Of a stretch of DNA of 64,000 bases, positions 37,302-48,890 are shown piece by piece. Under the pieces are notes generated by a model, which did not search any database, had not been told where the DNA came from, and saw nothing but the letters and a program-made list of their open reading frames with translations. Within the stretch, counting starts at the first letter, position 1. Every line of letters starts with the position of its first letter. The translations under genes were made by a program, and so were the position numbers. Source of the DNA: Sympetrum striolatum (lineage: Eukaryota; Arthropoda; Insecta; Odonata; Libellulidae); the NCBI GenBank assembly GCA_947579665.1, contig OX388351.1, forward strand, positions 56,242,939 to 56,306,938. Direction: 5' to 3'.

Positions 37302-37450
37302 AAAGGAAAGAAAATAGTTCTTTTTGTACGAGATTTTTAATATGCTACAGGTTTCAGCGGAGAACTGTCACCTTCGAAGATGACAATTTTACATTGAAAC
37401 AGGTTAGCATATTAAAAATTCTACGGAAAAAGTACTGTCTTGTTTCCTTC
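37302..37450. repeat. about 150-bp palindrome with Penelope-type motif
   Basis: Two arms of about 69 bases (37302-37370 and 37382-37450) are imperfect reverse complements around a TTCGAA centre. Both contain TTTTTAATATGCTA and CAGGTTTC / GAAACAGG. The centre reads CCTTCGAAGATGACA. The GAAGATGACA...GAAAC layout is the pattern seen at many Penelope-type termini. The transcript could form a long hairpin. Confidence 0.75.
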
Positions 37451-38067
37451 ATTTTATTTAAATAGAAACTTTTCACTAATAAAAGTGAATATAAGCTAAG
37501 ATAGAGAAGGTAAAGTGTCATCTTTCTTTGGGGTTTATTGTAAGAATGATCTTCATATATTGAAATAATCCCAACAGCAAAGAAAAAGTATTATTTTTGC
37601 AAACTATCAAATTAGCTTCATTCCCTTTCCATTGCTCATTTTAATTAACGCTTGCTTGTCAATAAATCTGGCGAGCCGACTGCATTCCATGCAGATGTGA
37701 AGCATTCTGAGGAATTAAACTTGTTAACAAATGTTAAGAAAACAGAAATGCTTATATGGTTACACGCGCAATAGAACGTACTAAACGTTGATGTCACTTG
37801 TTTTTTTTTCAATTTCTACTTAAACTTTTAAAGGACTCCAAAGTTGAGCCTCCTTAACAAAAAAGCCGATATTTCGCGTGACTGAGGCTGGCCGTTTTAC
37901 GGAAGTAAGAAACATACCTTTCTATTTTTATTCATAGTAAAAGTTCTAACCGTTAAATTGATATAGAAATGGCTTTAATATCTTCAGAAAATGTATATTT
38001 ATTGAATACATTTTTCAAGGAACGAATTCCAACGCATATTTGTCAGAAAATGAGAAGGAAATTTCAG
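37451..38067. other. non-coding, nothing recognised
   Basis: AT-rich, no element identified. Confidence 0.5.
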
Positions 38068-38295
38068 GTGGGTACCAGGGTACCCCGGGTGCCCCAAAGA
38101 CGTATGTGAACTTTTAATGCTTTTATTTAACCTTTAAATATAGTTATCGTATTTATAATGGTGGTATTTACTAGGGATTCAGGTAGATAACGACGATCTG
38201 AAGCATCAAAGCGATATCTTTCTTTATAATCAACGTACAAGCAAAAATATACCTTAGTGGGTACCCGGGTACCCGGGTGCCTACACAAGGGTTAA
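38068..38295. mobile_element. piggyBac-like terminus with duplicated subterminal motif
   Basis: The sequence ends CACAAGGGTTAA, so read inward on the minus strand it is TTAA followed by CCCTTGTG. A CCC... terminus abutting a TTAA target is the hallmark of piggyBac-like elements. A GC-rich motif GTGGGTACCCGGGTACCCGG (38257-38276) lies next to the end and recurs, diverged, in the same orientation at 38068-38094 (GTGGGTACCAGGGTACCCCG). The opposite terminus and any transposase were not found, so this is a solo end or non-autonomous remnant. The motif is rich in KpnI/SmaI-type palindromes. Confidence 0.45.
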
Positions 38296-39099
38296 TAAAC
38301 GCAGACAGAATAATCAATATTTTGATAGGTAATGTTTGAAAAATAAGGTACTTCAATGAGGAGAATCAATCTTACTTTAGCGGACAAAACAGATCACCTA
38401 GGATGATAAATGGTTGATTAAAGACTCGATTGTTAGTTCTCGTTAAACCAGGAAAAAATATTTTGAAATGAGGTCAAATACAGGATGATTTGAATACGTA
38501 CAGGCGTCTAAAAACCTCATTTAAACCATAATAAAGAGAAAAGAAATAGAACTATCCACCTGAAAGGGGAAGATCTGGGGTCGATTCTTAGTTAAATAGA
38601 CACTTTATGTTATCTCAAAACCATGTTCATGTAATAAAAATATTGAGGAAAAGGCATAAGTTTCCCTTATTCCGTTGTTTTTTATAATGGGGATCAAAGG
38701 CAAAGTCAAGGTTGAATTAATAAATTCCATCATTTCCGTTATCTTTGGGAATCCGTAGTGGATTTAAAGCTTGGGATACATTTTTGCGGGCATTGAAGAC
38801 CAGCTTAAATATTTACTTAAGTCTCAAAATTCCCGAAAGAATGCAATTTTGATTCTAAATTCTTATTTGAGCAGGACAATTTTCTGTAGCTATAATTTTT
38901 CACTGCGAGTAACACTGTCTTCTTTCTTTCCCGATTATTTCTCTCCATGCATCCAGAATATTTTTCTGTTTTCCAGCTCAGTTGAAATATTTCCGAGCGG
39001 ATACTTTTTATTCCGTTTGGTGCGTCACCGAATGAATTCTCTGATAAAAATCTTCGGCCCAGATTCCGAGAGAGCAAGAATCAGAAGGCATCCGAGGGA
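38296..39099. other. non-coding; weak SINE-like remnant
   Basis: AGGGGAAGATCTGGGGTCGA near 38567 resembles the B-box region of SINE family B (AGAGGAAGATCCCGGGTTCG) but is too short to call. Otherwise nothing recognised. Confidence 0.4.
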
Positions 39100-39180
39100 T
39101 ATCACTTAAAATTTTTACAAGACGACTACGGTTTGGAGGCTTGTCGTCATCTTCAGGCCCGCAAACACAAACTTTCGCGG
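39100..39180 (-). mobile_element. Penelope-type terminal motif, minus strand
   Basis: On the minus strand, GGGCCTGAAGATGACGACAA (from about 39161) is followed by GCCTCCAAACCGTAGTCGTC, then a T/A-rich stretch. GACGAC and GTCGTC can pair around the loop. The layout CCTGAAGATG-stem-AAACCG is that of Penelope-like terminal repeats. An overlapping 102-codon minus frame (39008-39316) is not supported as a gene. Confidence 0.4.
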
Positions 39181-40959
39181 AAATATATAGTCGAAAAACG
39201 AAGACTGCTGAGAGGGAAAGAAGAGTAGAAGGGGAAACATCTCTTCCCTTCTCGGTCCTTCCGAGCAAGGTTAAAGTTCTCTCATCCCTCTTAACCCAAA
39301 ATCTCCTCTTTTCCATCTTCCATTCTTCTCTTCATCTCCAGGCCGTTCTCCACCTTCTGTAGCACACTGAACTTTATATTTCGCGAAATTCTGTATCGTA
39401 CATGCACATCACTGTGCACCGATGGAGAAGAATCGGGAACTAAGCCTTGCTAGAATATATGGAAATTTCCCTTGGCACTGCCAAACTGTGTTGATTCTCC
39501 GTCTTTGTTTATTTACCTCTCCGTGTGTTTCCATTTTGTTTTTATTCGGTATATTTTCTTTCTCTCGGCCGCACGTGATATGATTTACCGACCGTTGACC
39601 CGAGTTTGGAGTCGCAGTTTTTGCTAAATGTACCTAGGTTTGCAATGCCCGAAATCATTCGCTGTCTACGACCAAAGCGATTATGATTTCATTTCCAAAA
39701 AATATCGTGACATTGTTTTAAACTGATTTAGTTTCAACCTCACTATTATCTACATTTTGAAATTTTAAGCAACGATTTCCCGTAAATACACTATGTTCTT
39801 GAGGAAGTAATTATCTCATGTATGTACCATGCTAAAATATTTCCTATCCCTCATACCCGGATGCTTCCTTTGGAATTATTTCCTCATAAATTTTTAAGAG
39901 GGATTTTTTCTTTCTTCCTTGGATAAATTCCTGACGAATATTGTGTTTTCCCCTCAACTTATTATGGCTTGTCAGAACAGGACGGTTTATTTTTTACTTT
40001 ACCATGTACGACAATATTAATTTTTATAATATAATCACTGATACCAGATAAGCAATCTATATTGAGGGTTCATTTAAAAATTATTAGTGAGGATACCACA
40101 ATGAGATCCTCTGGTGGTGGTTGATGCCAAGGTGTTGAGCACAAAATGCCTAAGTCGCAATTCAGATCTCTAGTAACCTCATCCAACATTCTCATCCAAC
40201 CAACCTCATCTCATACCAACATTTTTTACTTCTCTCTATACTAAGATTGACGTTTTCAAAAGGTTTCAGTAATTTGAAACTAAACTATATCTATTCTTTC
40301 CGGCAGCAAAATTTATCTATATTTCTTTCTCAAGTTCACATCCTAAGGCAAATTAAAATAATATGAAATTGTAATCATGAATATGGTTTCTTTGGATGGC
40401 GATGTCTGATAATATGCTACCTCTCCCTTTATTTGCAGATATATTTAAAAATTAAGACACGTTTAAATAACTATAACTTCGTGCCTCAGCCTGTTCAATG
40501 CACCAATAAAGAATAGTTAGAGCAAACATTTTTGTGAATAACGATTTCAAAAGTCGGTTTCACCAATTTGACGTTTAAATTACTCCTACATTTTAGCTCT
40601 AGCACTCTTTGCACAACTGCTTAATTATTTTACTATTGCCAGATATATTTTAAGTTGTAAACGCTTTAGATGTCTTCTCAGTGACACAATTAGTAGCTAA
40701 ATGAAGCATCACCAGTTCATGTATAAGCAGTTTCTTTTCCCATTCAGGCATATCGTCCTTTTTGCCTCGGAATTAAAACGTATTCCCGCATCAGACGCCA
40801 AATGTGTTTTTTCGGTGTCGAGCAAGCATTTCTACCTCAGAACATCGACTAGCCCATTCAGTGGAAGAGACCACCGTTTGTTCTGTATCATGCGACATAA
40901 ACTTTACGTGGTATGACCAGATTTTTCTCGCTGCTCATGGATCTTATTTTATTTCGATT
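39181..40959. other. non-coding, nothing recognised
   Basis: Moderately GC-rich to about 39650, then AT-rich. No identifiable gene or repeat. Confidence 0.45.
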
Positions 40960-41300
40960 TAGAGGTGGGATTCACTCACCAAAGCATCCGCTAATTGTTT
41001 CTGGGGACAACATTCTAATGCGGTGTAAATGTTACCCGAGCCAATGTGCCGATTGCTGCTACACATGTCCAACTGGTCGCAGCGCCGATTACGCGGTTTG
41101 CTGGAGCGTAGGGCCCGCGTGTATTCGCACACGGCGTTTGCAGCATTTAGCCAGCGTTAGGACGGAAAGGGGCAGCGCAAATGCTAGCGGGCTCAAATTT
41201 GACTTGCCGAGTTGCATAAAACATGTTTGTTGTTCACGCACGGATTGCTGCACGCAGAGTTTAGTCACGGCGCTAAGCACCCTTTTGTTCCCAAGCGTGA
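40960..41300. other. CpG-rich patch, possible hAT-like remnant
   Basis: Starts AGAGGTGGGATTCACTCACC (40961-40980), which resembles many hAT-type termini (CAGxGGTGGGAxT...), followed by about 300 bases unusually dense in CpG (for example GCGCCGATTACGCGG and GGGCCCGCGTG). No matching inverted terminus was found downstream. A 130-codon Cys-rich plus frame (40913-41305) and a 63-codon minus frame are open here, but neither is recognised. Composition unlike its neighbours suggests an insertion. Confidence 0.3.
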
Positions 41301-41859
41301 AATAAAGGTTGTTCTCTCACTCGCGAGATTCGGTAGCCTTCGCAAAATTAAGAGGTCAAGCATGAGACTCAATGAAAGTCAGTGGACCAGAATACAGGCT
41401 TGATCGTCTTTGTTGGTAATTTTTACATTAATACCTGTTTTTATAAAAAATGTCTTATTTATCCGCTTCATTCAATGTTTCCTCTACTTGGTATACTGTA
41501 CCCAAGCCACAACTATATCGCGTCTGATTTCCTTGGAATATAAAATACTTGAATCTTCCGTCAAGTTGGATAAAAAAAAGTGAAAATTCCGCCTTAGCCG
41601 TCCAGGAATGCTCAAATATCTTTAAAGGACCAAGTATAAAGATCTTGGAAGATTAAATAATTAAGAACTGGAATAAACCGATTTGAAACAATGCTTACCT
41701 TCAAGGGCTCCAAATTTATGCAGAAATACAATAATGAGGAGCCTCGCAAATTAGCAAGAATCAAGCGTAGAATCCGTCTTTCTCTAAGCTGTCTTTGCAT
41801 TAAAAATTACATTCCAATGAACATTGCCAATTTAAAAAAAAATAATTAAACTTTTTAAT
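41301..41859. other. non-coding, nothing recognised
   Basis: No element identified. Confidence 0.5.
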
Positions 41860-42016
41860 TGTATGTATAACATACTTCCTTCCGGAGGTATTGGGGGTTT
41901 TAACTTCCGACTAGGGTGCACCAGGCAGATTGTTTAATTTTTTCCACCTCCCACAGGAATGAATACCATCGGGCCTGGTGCTTATTTTTAGTCCTTAAGA
42001 ATAAATAAATAAATAT
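41860..42016 (+). mobile_element. LINE-type 3' UTR and tail
   Basis: GC-richer sequence (CTTCCTTCCGGAGGTATTGG, then CACCTCCCACAGGAATGAAT) ends in TTAAGAATAAATAAATAAAT, an AATAAA signal merged with a short (AAAT)n tail. This is the usual end of a 5'-truncated arthropod non-LTR retrotransposon. No coding remnant was identified upstream. Confidence 0.5.
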
Positions 42017-43519
42017 TGATTTCGACTCTTTGCCGGACTTTCGAGCTTTATTTCAAAGAATGTATTTTTTTAGTTTAAAGATGCTCCTTGTAACTCGTGT
42101 AACGTTAATCCTAAAGTTTCATATACAACCCAGTGATGCTGTCATTGAAATAAATCTTAATTTCCCTTATTAATCAAGTTAAGAATTCAACCCGAATTAA
42201 TTAGATATTTTCCTGAATTTATTTTAGATTTTCCCGTTATTTATCTCTTTGTATCGTAGATTATCAATACGAGTGTACCGTAAGTTATTGGAGCTACCTA
42301 AAACAATTCTTTCGTAATTACATTCCATTTTATTTACCATCAGCTTCGTTGATGATGTTTGCATAGCCGGAAGGAGCTCTTTGATATGAAAAAAATTAGG
42401 GAATGTAGCAGATGCATAGTAATAACCCGGTCGATTGGATCTAACCCTTGTGCCCTTTTTCCTCCCTCAAGGTCTTGTTAGTTTGGGAAAGGCTTATTGA
42501 GGGATTACCTTTTTCTATCGCAAGACAAAAAATGAATAATCCCGCGAAAGTTTGCTTCCGAAGTTTTACATGAAATAACCGTTCTATAAAACGTGGAACA
42601 CCGATTTTATTCATGGCGAGAAATCCGATTTGATCCCACCTTCTCATTATGAATAAATACCATTCTCTCTCAATATCAATTTCGTATTTAACAGTGACAA
42701 TAAAAGATTGATTCCTCTATTTTTGTGACATAGATAACATACATATCCGAACACATTATTAAAAATTGATAATTTTTTTTCACATTTTATCATTAATTTC
42801 AGTTATAAATAAAATTCAATGAAAAACCCCATTATCTCCGTGAAATATTTCATTAAACCTTAATAGATATAAAAAGTAAATTTAAATGGACTTATTTTAT
42901 TCTGTACACGATGAATAAAAGTAGGTAACTGGGTATTTATTGGTAATTAATAAGAAGAAATAAAGTAATAATATTTCGGCCTGAAATTTTGCTTAAGGAG
43001 ACACTCTCAAAGGCTTTATGTCACACAATTGAATTGCAAAGTTATCAGATTGAATTTAGAATATCTAAAACTTTACGGATCAGAAAACAATTTAAATGCT
43101 ATAAGTCAAATAATCTATCGCACTATACGATGACGACATTAAAAACAAATAAGATTCCCTTAAATATTTCACTTCATATATACATTTCTGCCTGGGCATA
43201 TTTTCCTAAAATATACCTCTATTTCCTCAAAACGTAGAAGATATTTATAAAATTAATCGATCTCCTTATTCTGTTGTAGTTAGTTTTCATATACTATTGT
43301 TACTGGTTAATTTTATTTTAATTTGCGAACTGTTGAAAGGAAAATAATTTCCGCATTTTTTCGCCTTTTGTTCTTTTCCCAATCAATTCAAAATAGTATT
43401 GAAAAGTACTTCGATACGATCCTCCTTATCTATAAATTATTTGCAGGCAACACAACTCTTTAGGGGAAGGTAGTTTCTCAGCCTGTATAATTTACGGCAA
43501 ATTTGTCATTTAGGTCACT
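42017..43519. other. non-coding, nothing recognised
   Basis: AT-rich. An 82-codon frame at 42989-43237 is Lys/Ile/Tyr-rich and unrecognised. Confidence 0.5.
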
Positions 43520-44160
43520 GCCATGCCTTGATTACGGCCTCACCTCCTTTGCTTCCATTTCCCACGCAAATGTTTTTCTCTATTTTGAGTGGCCCACTGG
43601 AGATCAGTTCTAAAACTTCAAAGTACTTAAAAACTCCTTCGAACGAAGTACCAGTTAGATGCAATTCCAAAGCCGTCGACCGACGTTACTTAGCGTTAAT
43701 CACGCCTCATCTGCTTCCCTCAGCTAGTTTTATAAACCGGCCGATTAGAGCACCGCTCGAAAATGTGAAAATGTCTTTGTAAGCCACGGCGATTTGTTGA
43801 GAGCTACTGGTACAAAGCATTTCTCAGATGCTGTTTAATCCTTCCCGTGAATTGTTTGAAAAAATGGAGTTGGGAGATCGGTTACCGCTACTGGGAAAAT
43901 TTAGGGAGAGTATTAGCTCTGATGACTTAGGAGAGATTATGTCCCAGCTGGTGCCACGGCCGTTTAAAAAAGCCTGCAGGAATTCAGGGGACAAAATGAG
44001 GAAACAAATTCTTACCCAAGCTCTTTCTTTATGCAGCACGAACGTATTTGCCGCGTAGAATGATGTCGTTTCAATCTCCAGCCATTAGCCACCAGATAGC
44101 GAGTGGGTTCTTGCTCCACATACGCACAGAGACTTATTTGAATAGCTTTCCGATGGCGCA
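43520..44160. other. GC-richer block with paired unassigned frames
   Basis: Two plus-strand frames in the same register (43528-43782 and 43828-44058), separated by two stops, plus a minus frame (43824-44039). The second plus frame reads MELGDRLPLLGKFRESISSD and is preceded by an acceptor-like CATTTCTCAG ending at 43827. On the minus strand a donor-like GGTAAG lies inside the region. No domain is recognised. Conserved non-coding DNA, a decayed exon or chance are all possible. Confidence 0.2.
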
Positions 44161-45059
44161 GGCTACAGCTTACGAACGAGAGTTTAATTAGCTTAATTAA
44201 ATACAGAATAGGCATTTGTATCCATATTCGCTCGAACATAAAACTCTTAGACCATTGTCATTTCCTTTCGTGCACTTATTGGAGGTAACATACGAAGAAA
44301 TGGATTGCTAAGTATTCTATGGTAAAAATATTAAGAACTTAGGAGAAACCAAAAATATTTTTGATTAAATATCCTGTATCTATTATCTTTAGTTTTTTGC
44401 GTGTATTCATGAAAATTTATCAATTTATATCAATTGCACAATTAATTAATAAACGTATTATCACTTTATCTTTTATAACCCCAAATAAAATTTCTAGTAG
44501 TAAAAATAAAAATAATTGACTGCTTTTGTATATAAGACTTCCTGTTGCTACTAAGCTAATTTTTCAATAAACTTTTCGTACATTTAAGCGTTCGACTTCC
44601 ATAATTTTTACTTTAATACTTTCATCCAACTCTTGTTGCTCTCAATGCATTTTAATGTGTTATTGGAAGATGTTTGTTATTTGATGGCTGTAGTTTAATT
44701 TGATTATCTGATTAGTAAAAATATATCCATTAGTAGAAAGAAGCATGACACACGAAGGAAATCGTAGATTGTTGTCAAATTTTGATTAAGTGTATAATTT
44801 ATTACGACATACAAAACTCGTCTAATTTCACCATTGATAAGTATACTAACGTAATTATTTTAGAACTTAATGAAGTCCAATTACTCATAGACCAATCGAT
44901 TATGGTATCATCTCAGTGAGTGTTACGTTTCTAATTATCTCGATAGTTTTGTAATTTGCGAATCGTCTTTCGTTTAATAGCGTTACCTCGTTTCGTATAA
45001 TGTATTAACAATGTATATACTACCTCTGTAAAGTTGGGATTTTATTTCTTGGAAAAAAT
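44161..45059. other. non-coding, nothing recognised
   Basis: AT-rich, no element identified. Confidence 0.5.
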
Positions 45060-45440
45060 TAATATTTAATAACTGTCTGTTAAAACGTCAGATTGTTACC
45101 CATCAGGATTTGGTAATTAATTTGCAATTTACATGTTATAGCAAATTAAAAGCAATTACAGAATAAGGTTGCATAGGAATCATAAGGTTGGGCATTTACA
45201 CAGCGATCAATTTTCAGCTTCTCGGTAGAGCTATACCACGTGAATGACGTCATAACTTTTTAATTTGCAAATTTTATGGAACGACACGAACACTCAGATT
45301 TAGGAGTGCTGATTGCGTTGATGTTGCCGGGTCGGAGTGACGTTTAAGCTAATCAAAAGTTGAATTTAACTTTTCGCAAACTAGATTTCGCTTTACATTT
45401 AACATCTTCGGGCCTGGATAATAATATTTGTAACTGATCC
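45060..45440. promoter_or_regulatory. candidate enhancer-like block with E-box and CRE
   Basis: A perfect E-box CACGTG (45237-45242) lies two bases from a perfect palindromic CRE TGACGTCA (45245-45252), in a complex block that also holds homeodomain-like TAATTAATTTG (about 45114-45124) and TAATTTGCAAATT (about 45261-45273). These are consensus sites for bHLH, CREB/ATF and homeodomain or POU-type factors. Occupancy and function are inference. Confidence 0.3.
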
Positions 45441-46499
45441 CTTATTGCTGTAAAGTTTTAATGTAGATTTATGTAAAATATTCTTCTTCCTTCCGTATTG
45501 ATTGCACCATTTAACACAGGAAACAGTGAAAAATCATGAAGTACTAGAACTAGAGTGCCACATTCCGAAATGTTTGGGACCAATTTTATTTCGGATATTG
45601 GATATTGTTTCCTAATTTTCAAGTCGTGATGCGGTTAGAGATAATGATGAGAAATTAACACTATGAAAAAAGTGAAGTTTCCAACCTTAAAGCATGAATG
45701 GTAATACAATTATTATAGAATTCATAAATAATCCTGAACAAGAAAAGTAAATGTGATTGGTGGAATAAAATCCGAATATTCTGTAACAGAATAAAGGAAA
45801 ATTAGAATTAAAAGTTTAAACAATTGTGAAATATATAGAAAATCTGGGTTTGAGGAATAGGTAACTCATTAAATATTCTTAATTAACAATTTTGCGGTTC
45901 CGTTTACCATCATCATCACCTGGAGATTTTGTTAAAAAAATCATTGTTTCACCTTAATAATTTTGTCTTTTTTTATTTCAAGCATGTATCTGTTCTGTGT
46001 TACGGATTACGATAGCTATTTAATTTTCAGTTTTAGTTACTGAACCTGCATTAGAGAGTGATTTTTGTTCATTAACCATCGTTTGAACCATAACATACAG
46101 GTTGAAAGTATGCAGCGCAGTTTGTGGCTAGCTATACTACATCCAATGTGGCGAGGTATGATTTTTGTTAATTGAAATCCATATAAACCCAGCATATTGA
46201 TCTATATCTTTATAGAAATTAAGTAAAAATTCATCGGTATCAGTTCCCATCTTCAAATGATACTAGTTACTGATTACCGAGCATTGCCGACTTCGGAATT
46301 TAGAATTCTCATTTCGGTGCTATATTGGAAAATGGTTTTTATCGTTTTCTTGAGTATAAAATGAAAAGGTCATACATGATTACTGCGCAAGATGTGACTG
46401 TATGCACTAAAAATGTTGTGGGATATGACTATTGATCCAATAACTTAGGTATTAACTGTGCCATCCTTGAATATTTTTAAGAGGAACCTTGCAAAAATT
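45441..46499. other. non-coding, nothing recognised
   Basis: AT-rich, no element identified. Confidence 0.5.
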
Positions 46500-46950
46500 C
46501 ATCGGTTCCGGTTTCCTACTTTAAACGGCTCACCGTCATTCCGTAATAGACGGAAAGTTTTCGTTTAAAAAGCATAACGACATCGTGGAGGAAACTACGT
46601 TATACGGGAAGGGATCAACATTTAGTGCTTTCACATAGTTACGCAAATAAGAGTCGGCATTTTTCCGTTAATAGTCGAAACGGGAATTGAAACGCGGTCG
46701 GTTGAATCCGAGAGGGAATCCTTCGGACCTTTTTAATTACTCAATCCCATCGAAAGGGGACGGACCAGGGGGGCCAAGGAAATGTGCGCGGGAGCGAGAG
46801 GAGGGGTTCAGAGGCTTCCACGAAACTCCTTCCGAAAAAAGGTAGCCGTGAAATCATTCACCAGAATCGTCTCTTTCGGCAGAGCATGTTTGGATTTTAT
46901 TCGCCTTGTACACAGAGGTAACAGGAGGAGGGGATGACTGTCGAAGTAAT
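46500..46950. other. GC-richer block, possible conserved non-coding DNA
   Basis: Complex sequence with CpG (for example GAAACGCGGTCGGTTGAATC) and a purine-rich part at 46740-46810. No credible frame. Confidence 0.25.
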
Positions 46951-47299
46951 CAACAAAATAACGAAAGAGGTATCAAAGTTTTAAATAAACTATGTTATCG
47001 CGTAGGGAATATGGGATTCCTTCAGAAATAAATTTGGATTCGAATCACAAAGCACAATCTACAGAGGTATTATTTTGAATCATCTGGAGATCTTAATTGA
47101 GATGATTTCAAGGTAATGTTATTTATTTAATTTTACCAATTTATCTTATAGCGTACAATAATGTACTGTTATATGCAGTGATAATTAGCAGCTACAAAAG
47201 TACAATTAACAATAAACCAAAAGAAACTAGAACTGAAAAATAGTGAAAGAAATGGGGCTTTTATACATGTCTCCTAGCCCGTTTAACATAAATAAGAAT
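46951..47299. other. non-coding, nothing recognised
   Basis: No element identified. Confidence 0.5.
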
Positions 47300-47375
47300 C
47301 ACGCGTAATGGTAGTTAAGTAATTATGACGTTTCGAAATATGGGAGACCTGGGTTCAAGTACCACCTATTTCGAT
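47300..47375 (+). repeat. decayed tRNA-derived SINE head
   Basis: An A-box-like CGTAATGGTAGTTAAG (47304-47319) and a B box GGGTTCAAGTACC (about 47350-47362), with TTCGAAATATGGGAGACCTG between them, match the head layout of tRNA-like SINEs. This is a different family from those at 0.3, 5.4 and 54.5 kb. The body is not clear. Confidence 0.5.
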
Positions 47376-47574
47376 ATCTTTACTTCTTGTTTAATCCTGG
47401 ATCAAGTTCCACACTTCCTCGTGTTTAGTAAAATTCATTCTACCATCTTGATATTGAGATGATTTACTGAAGATAAGGGATACAGTACCATTTTCTATCC
47501 TACCTTAAATAGATTCTATATAGAATGAGTTAATTTTAATCAAAGTAATATAAATTTAAGAGATAAAAATTTTA

Positions 47575-47696
47575 TTTTGCATTATTTTTCACCGTACATT
47601 TTACAAATGAGCGGTTTCGTAATATAACTTACATCTTCAGTTTATCTAACGAAACCGGTCGTGTGTAAAATATAAGGTGGAAAATAGTACAAGTAA
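47575..47696. repeat. about 120-bp palindrome with hammerhead-like strand order
   Basis: Arms 47575-47630 and 47640-47696 are imperfect reverse complements (shared core TTTTACA..GACCGGTTTCG). On the minus strand the centre reads CTGAAGATGTAAGTTATATT then ACGAAACCG. CTGAAGA (47640-47634) fits the hammerhead core CUGANGA and GAAAC (47618-47614) the second core strand, with GUAA/UUAC able to pair between them. One extra U breaks the normal closing pair, so activity is doubtful. The layout is also that of Penelope-type termini. Confidence 0.6.
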
Positions 47697-48699
47697 ACAT
47701 TTTTTTCTTCGATTTATTTCTATGGAATACCATATAGTCAAGCCTAATACCATTGATTTTTAAGTACGTAGTTTATTCTACGATGGAAGGAAAGGACACC
47801 TATATTATTCAGTAGATGAAGATTTGCATCAAAACTAGTAGTTTTGTTATAAAAAGTTTGGAGAGTTTCTTTTTTTAACATGTTATAGTAAGTTTAATGG
47901 CTAAATTGAAACTGTTTTGAACCGCATTGTTATATGTTACTGTTGCGGGAGTGGCATTGTTCCCCTTAGTATTAAAGTAATAAAAAATAATTTTTCATTC
48001 AAAACTATGTCGCTCCATCGATATGGCTGCTTAAGGTTCAATCATTGTATTTATTCTAGAAGAAATTGGAAAATAGAATTTAAAAACGTAGATATATCCT
48101 TTTAATTTAATCGTAAATATTTGCACCTTTCTCTCGAAAGAAGGTAAAATGCAGATGTAGAGTTTTTGTTTAATTTTATGTGAATGGAAAATACTTGTGA
48201 TTTTTTTACAGGAAGGTTCATATCTTGCTGAAGCCAAACATTCCAATTAAGTTATCATAAGAGTATTCGTGGAGTGTGGGAGGCACAATTTACATGAAAA
48301 CGCCTTTCAAGTTTATGAAATAAAACAGTATTTCTTGTTAGCGTGTTCTTTCGTGGATTATTTACGAGAAATTTCATTTGGCTTGGAGAACATCATTGAT
48401 ATTTTCCACTTGCTCTAGATTTCTGATAAAGATAACAAAGGACCAATTTATATTTCGAAAAGTCCTACATTGAATAATATTGAGTGGATGGAAAACATCT
48501 CAGAAGTCAGCAAAACTAAAATACCTAGAATAATGGACAAAAGACTCACGATTAACATGAATATAAATTTTCTTTGATATTGTTGTAAAATTTAAGAAAC
48601 GTTGCTGCTACGTAAGTAGGCCGGTCGAAAAAGAAAACGGATGATCGTGGGATAAGAACGGAAATTTGACTAAAACACCTCTAACTTCCTCTGAGATTA
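47697..48699. other. non-coding, nothing recognised
   Basis: AT-rich. Overlapping 62- and 71-codon frames near 48.0 kb on opposite strands have no recognisable domain. Confidence 0.5.
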
Positions 48700-48890
48700 G
48701 CTAAGGAAAAGTGTGGGAGGCACGTTGGAGGGTTGACACGCCCCATTCTAAGAATAGATGTATATAAAGGACTCGAATTCCGTCGTTGAACTTGGTAACC
48801 CAACATGTTAAATACTGAAAGGAATCATCCGAACCGATTGCATAAGAAAACATGTAAATTATTCACAGTAGTTTTTGGTGAAACATAATT
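48700..48890 (+). promoter_or_regulatory. weak candidate core promoter
   Basis: TATATAAAGG at 48761-48770 is preceded by a GC-rich CACGCCCCATTC (48737-48748) and followed by an ATG at 48805 that opens a frame of only 28 codons. No strong initiator was seen at the expected distance, and no gene lies downstream, so an LTR or chance match is as likely. Confidence 0.2.

Noticed and set aside
37302..37450. Active hammerhead ribozyme in the 37-kb palindrome
   Set aside because: The first core strand reads TCGAAGA rather than CTGANGA, and no proper stem II pairs next to GAAAC.
48271..48724. Possible LTR pair based on repeated GTGTGGGAGGCAC
   Set aside because: Only 13 bases are shared between the two sites, and the flanks do not align.
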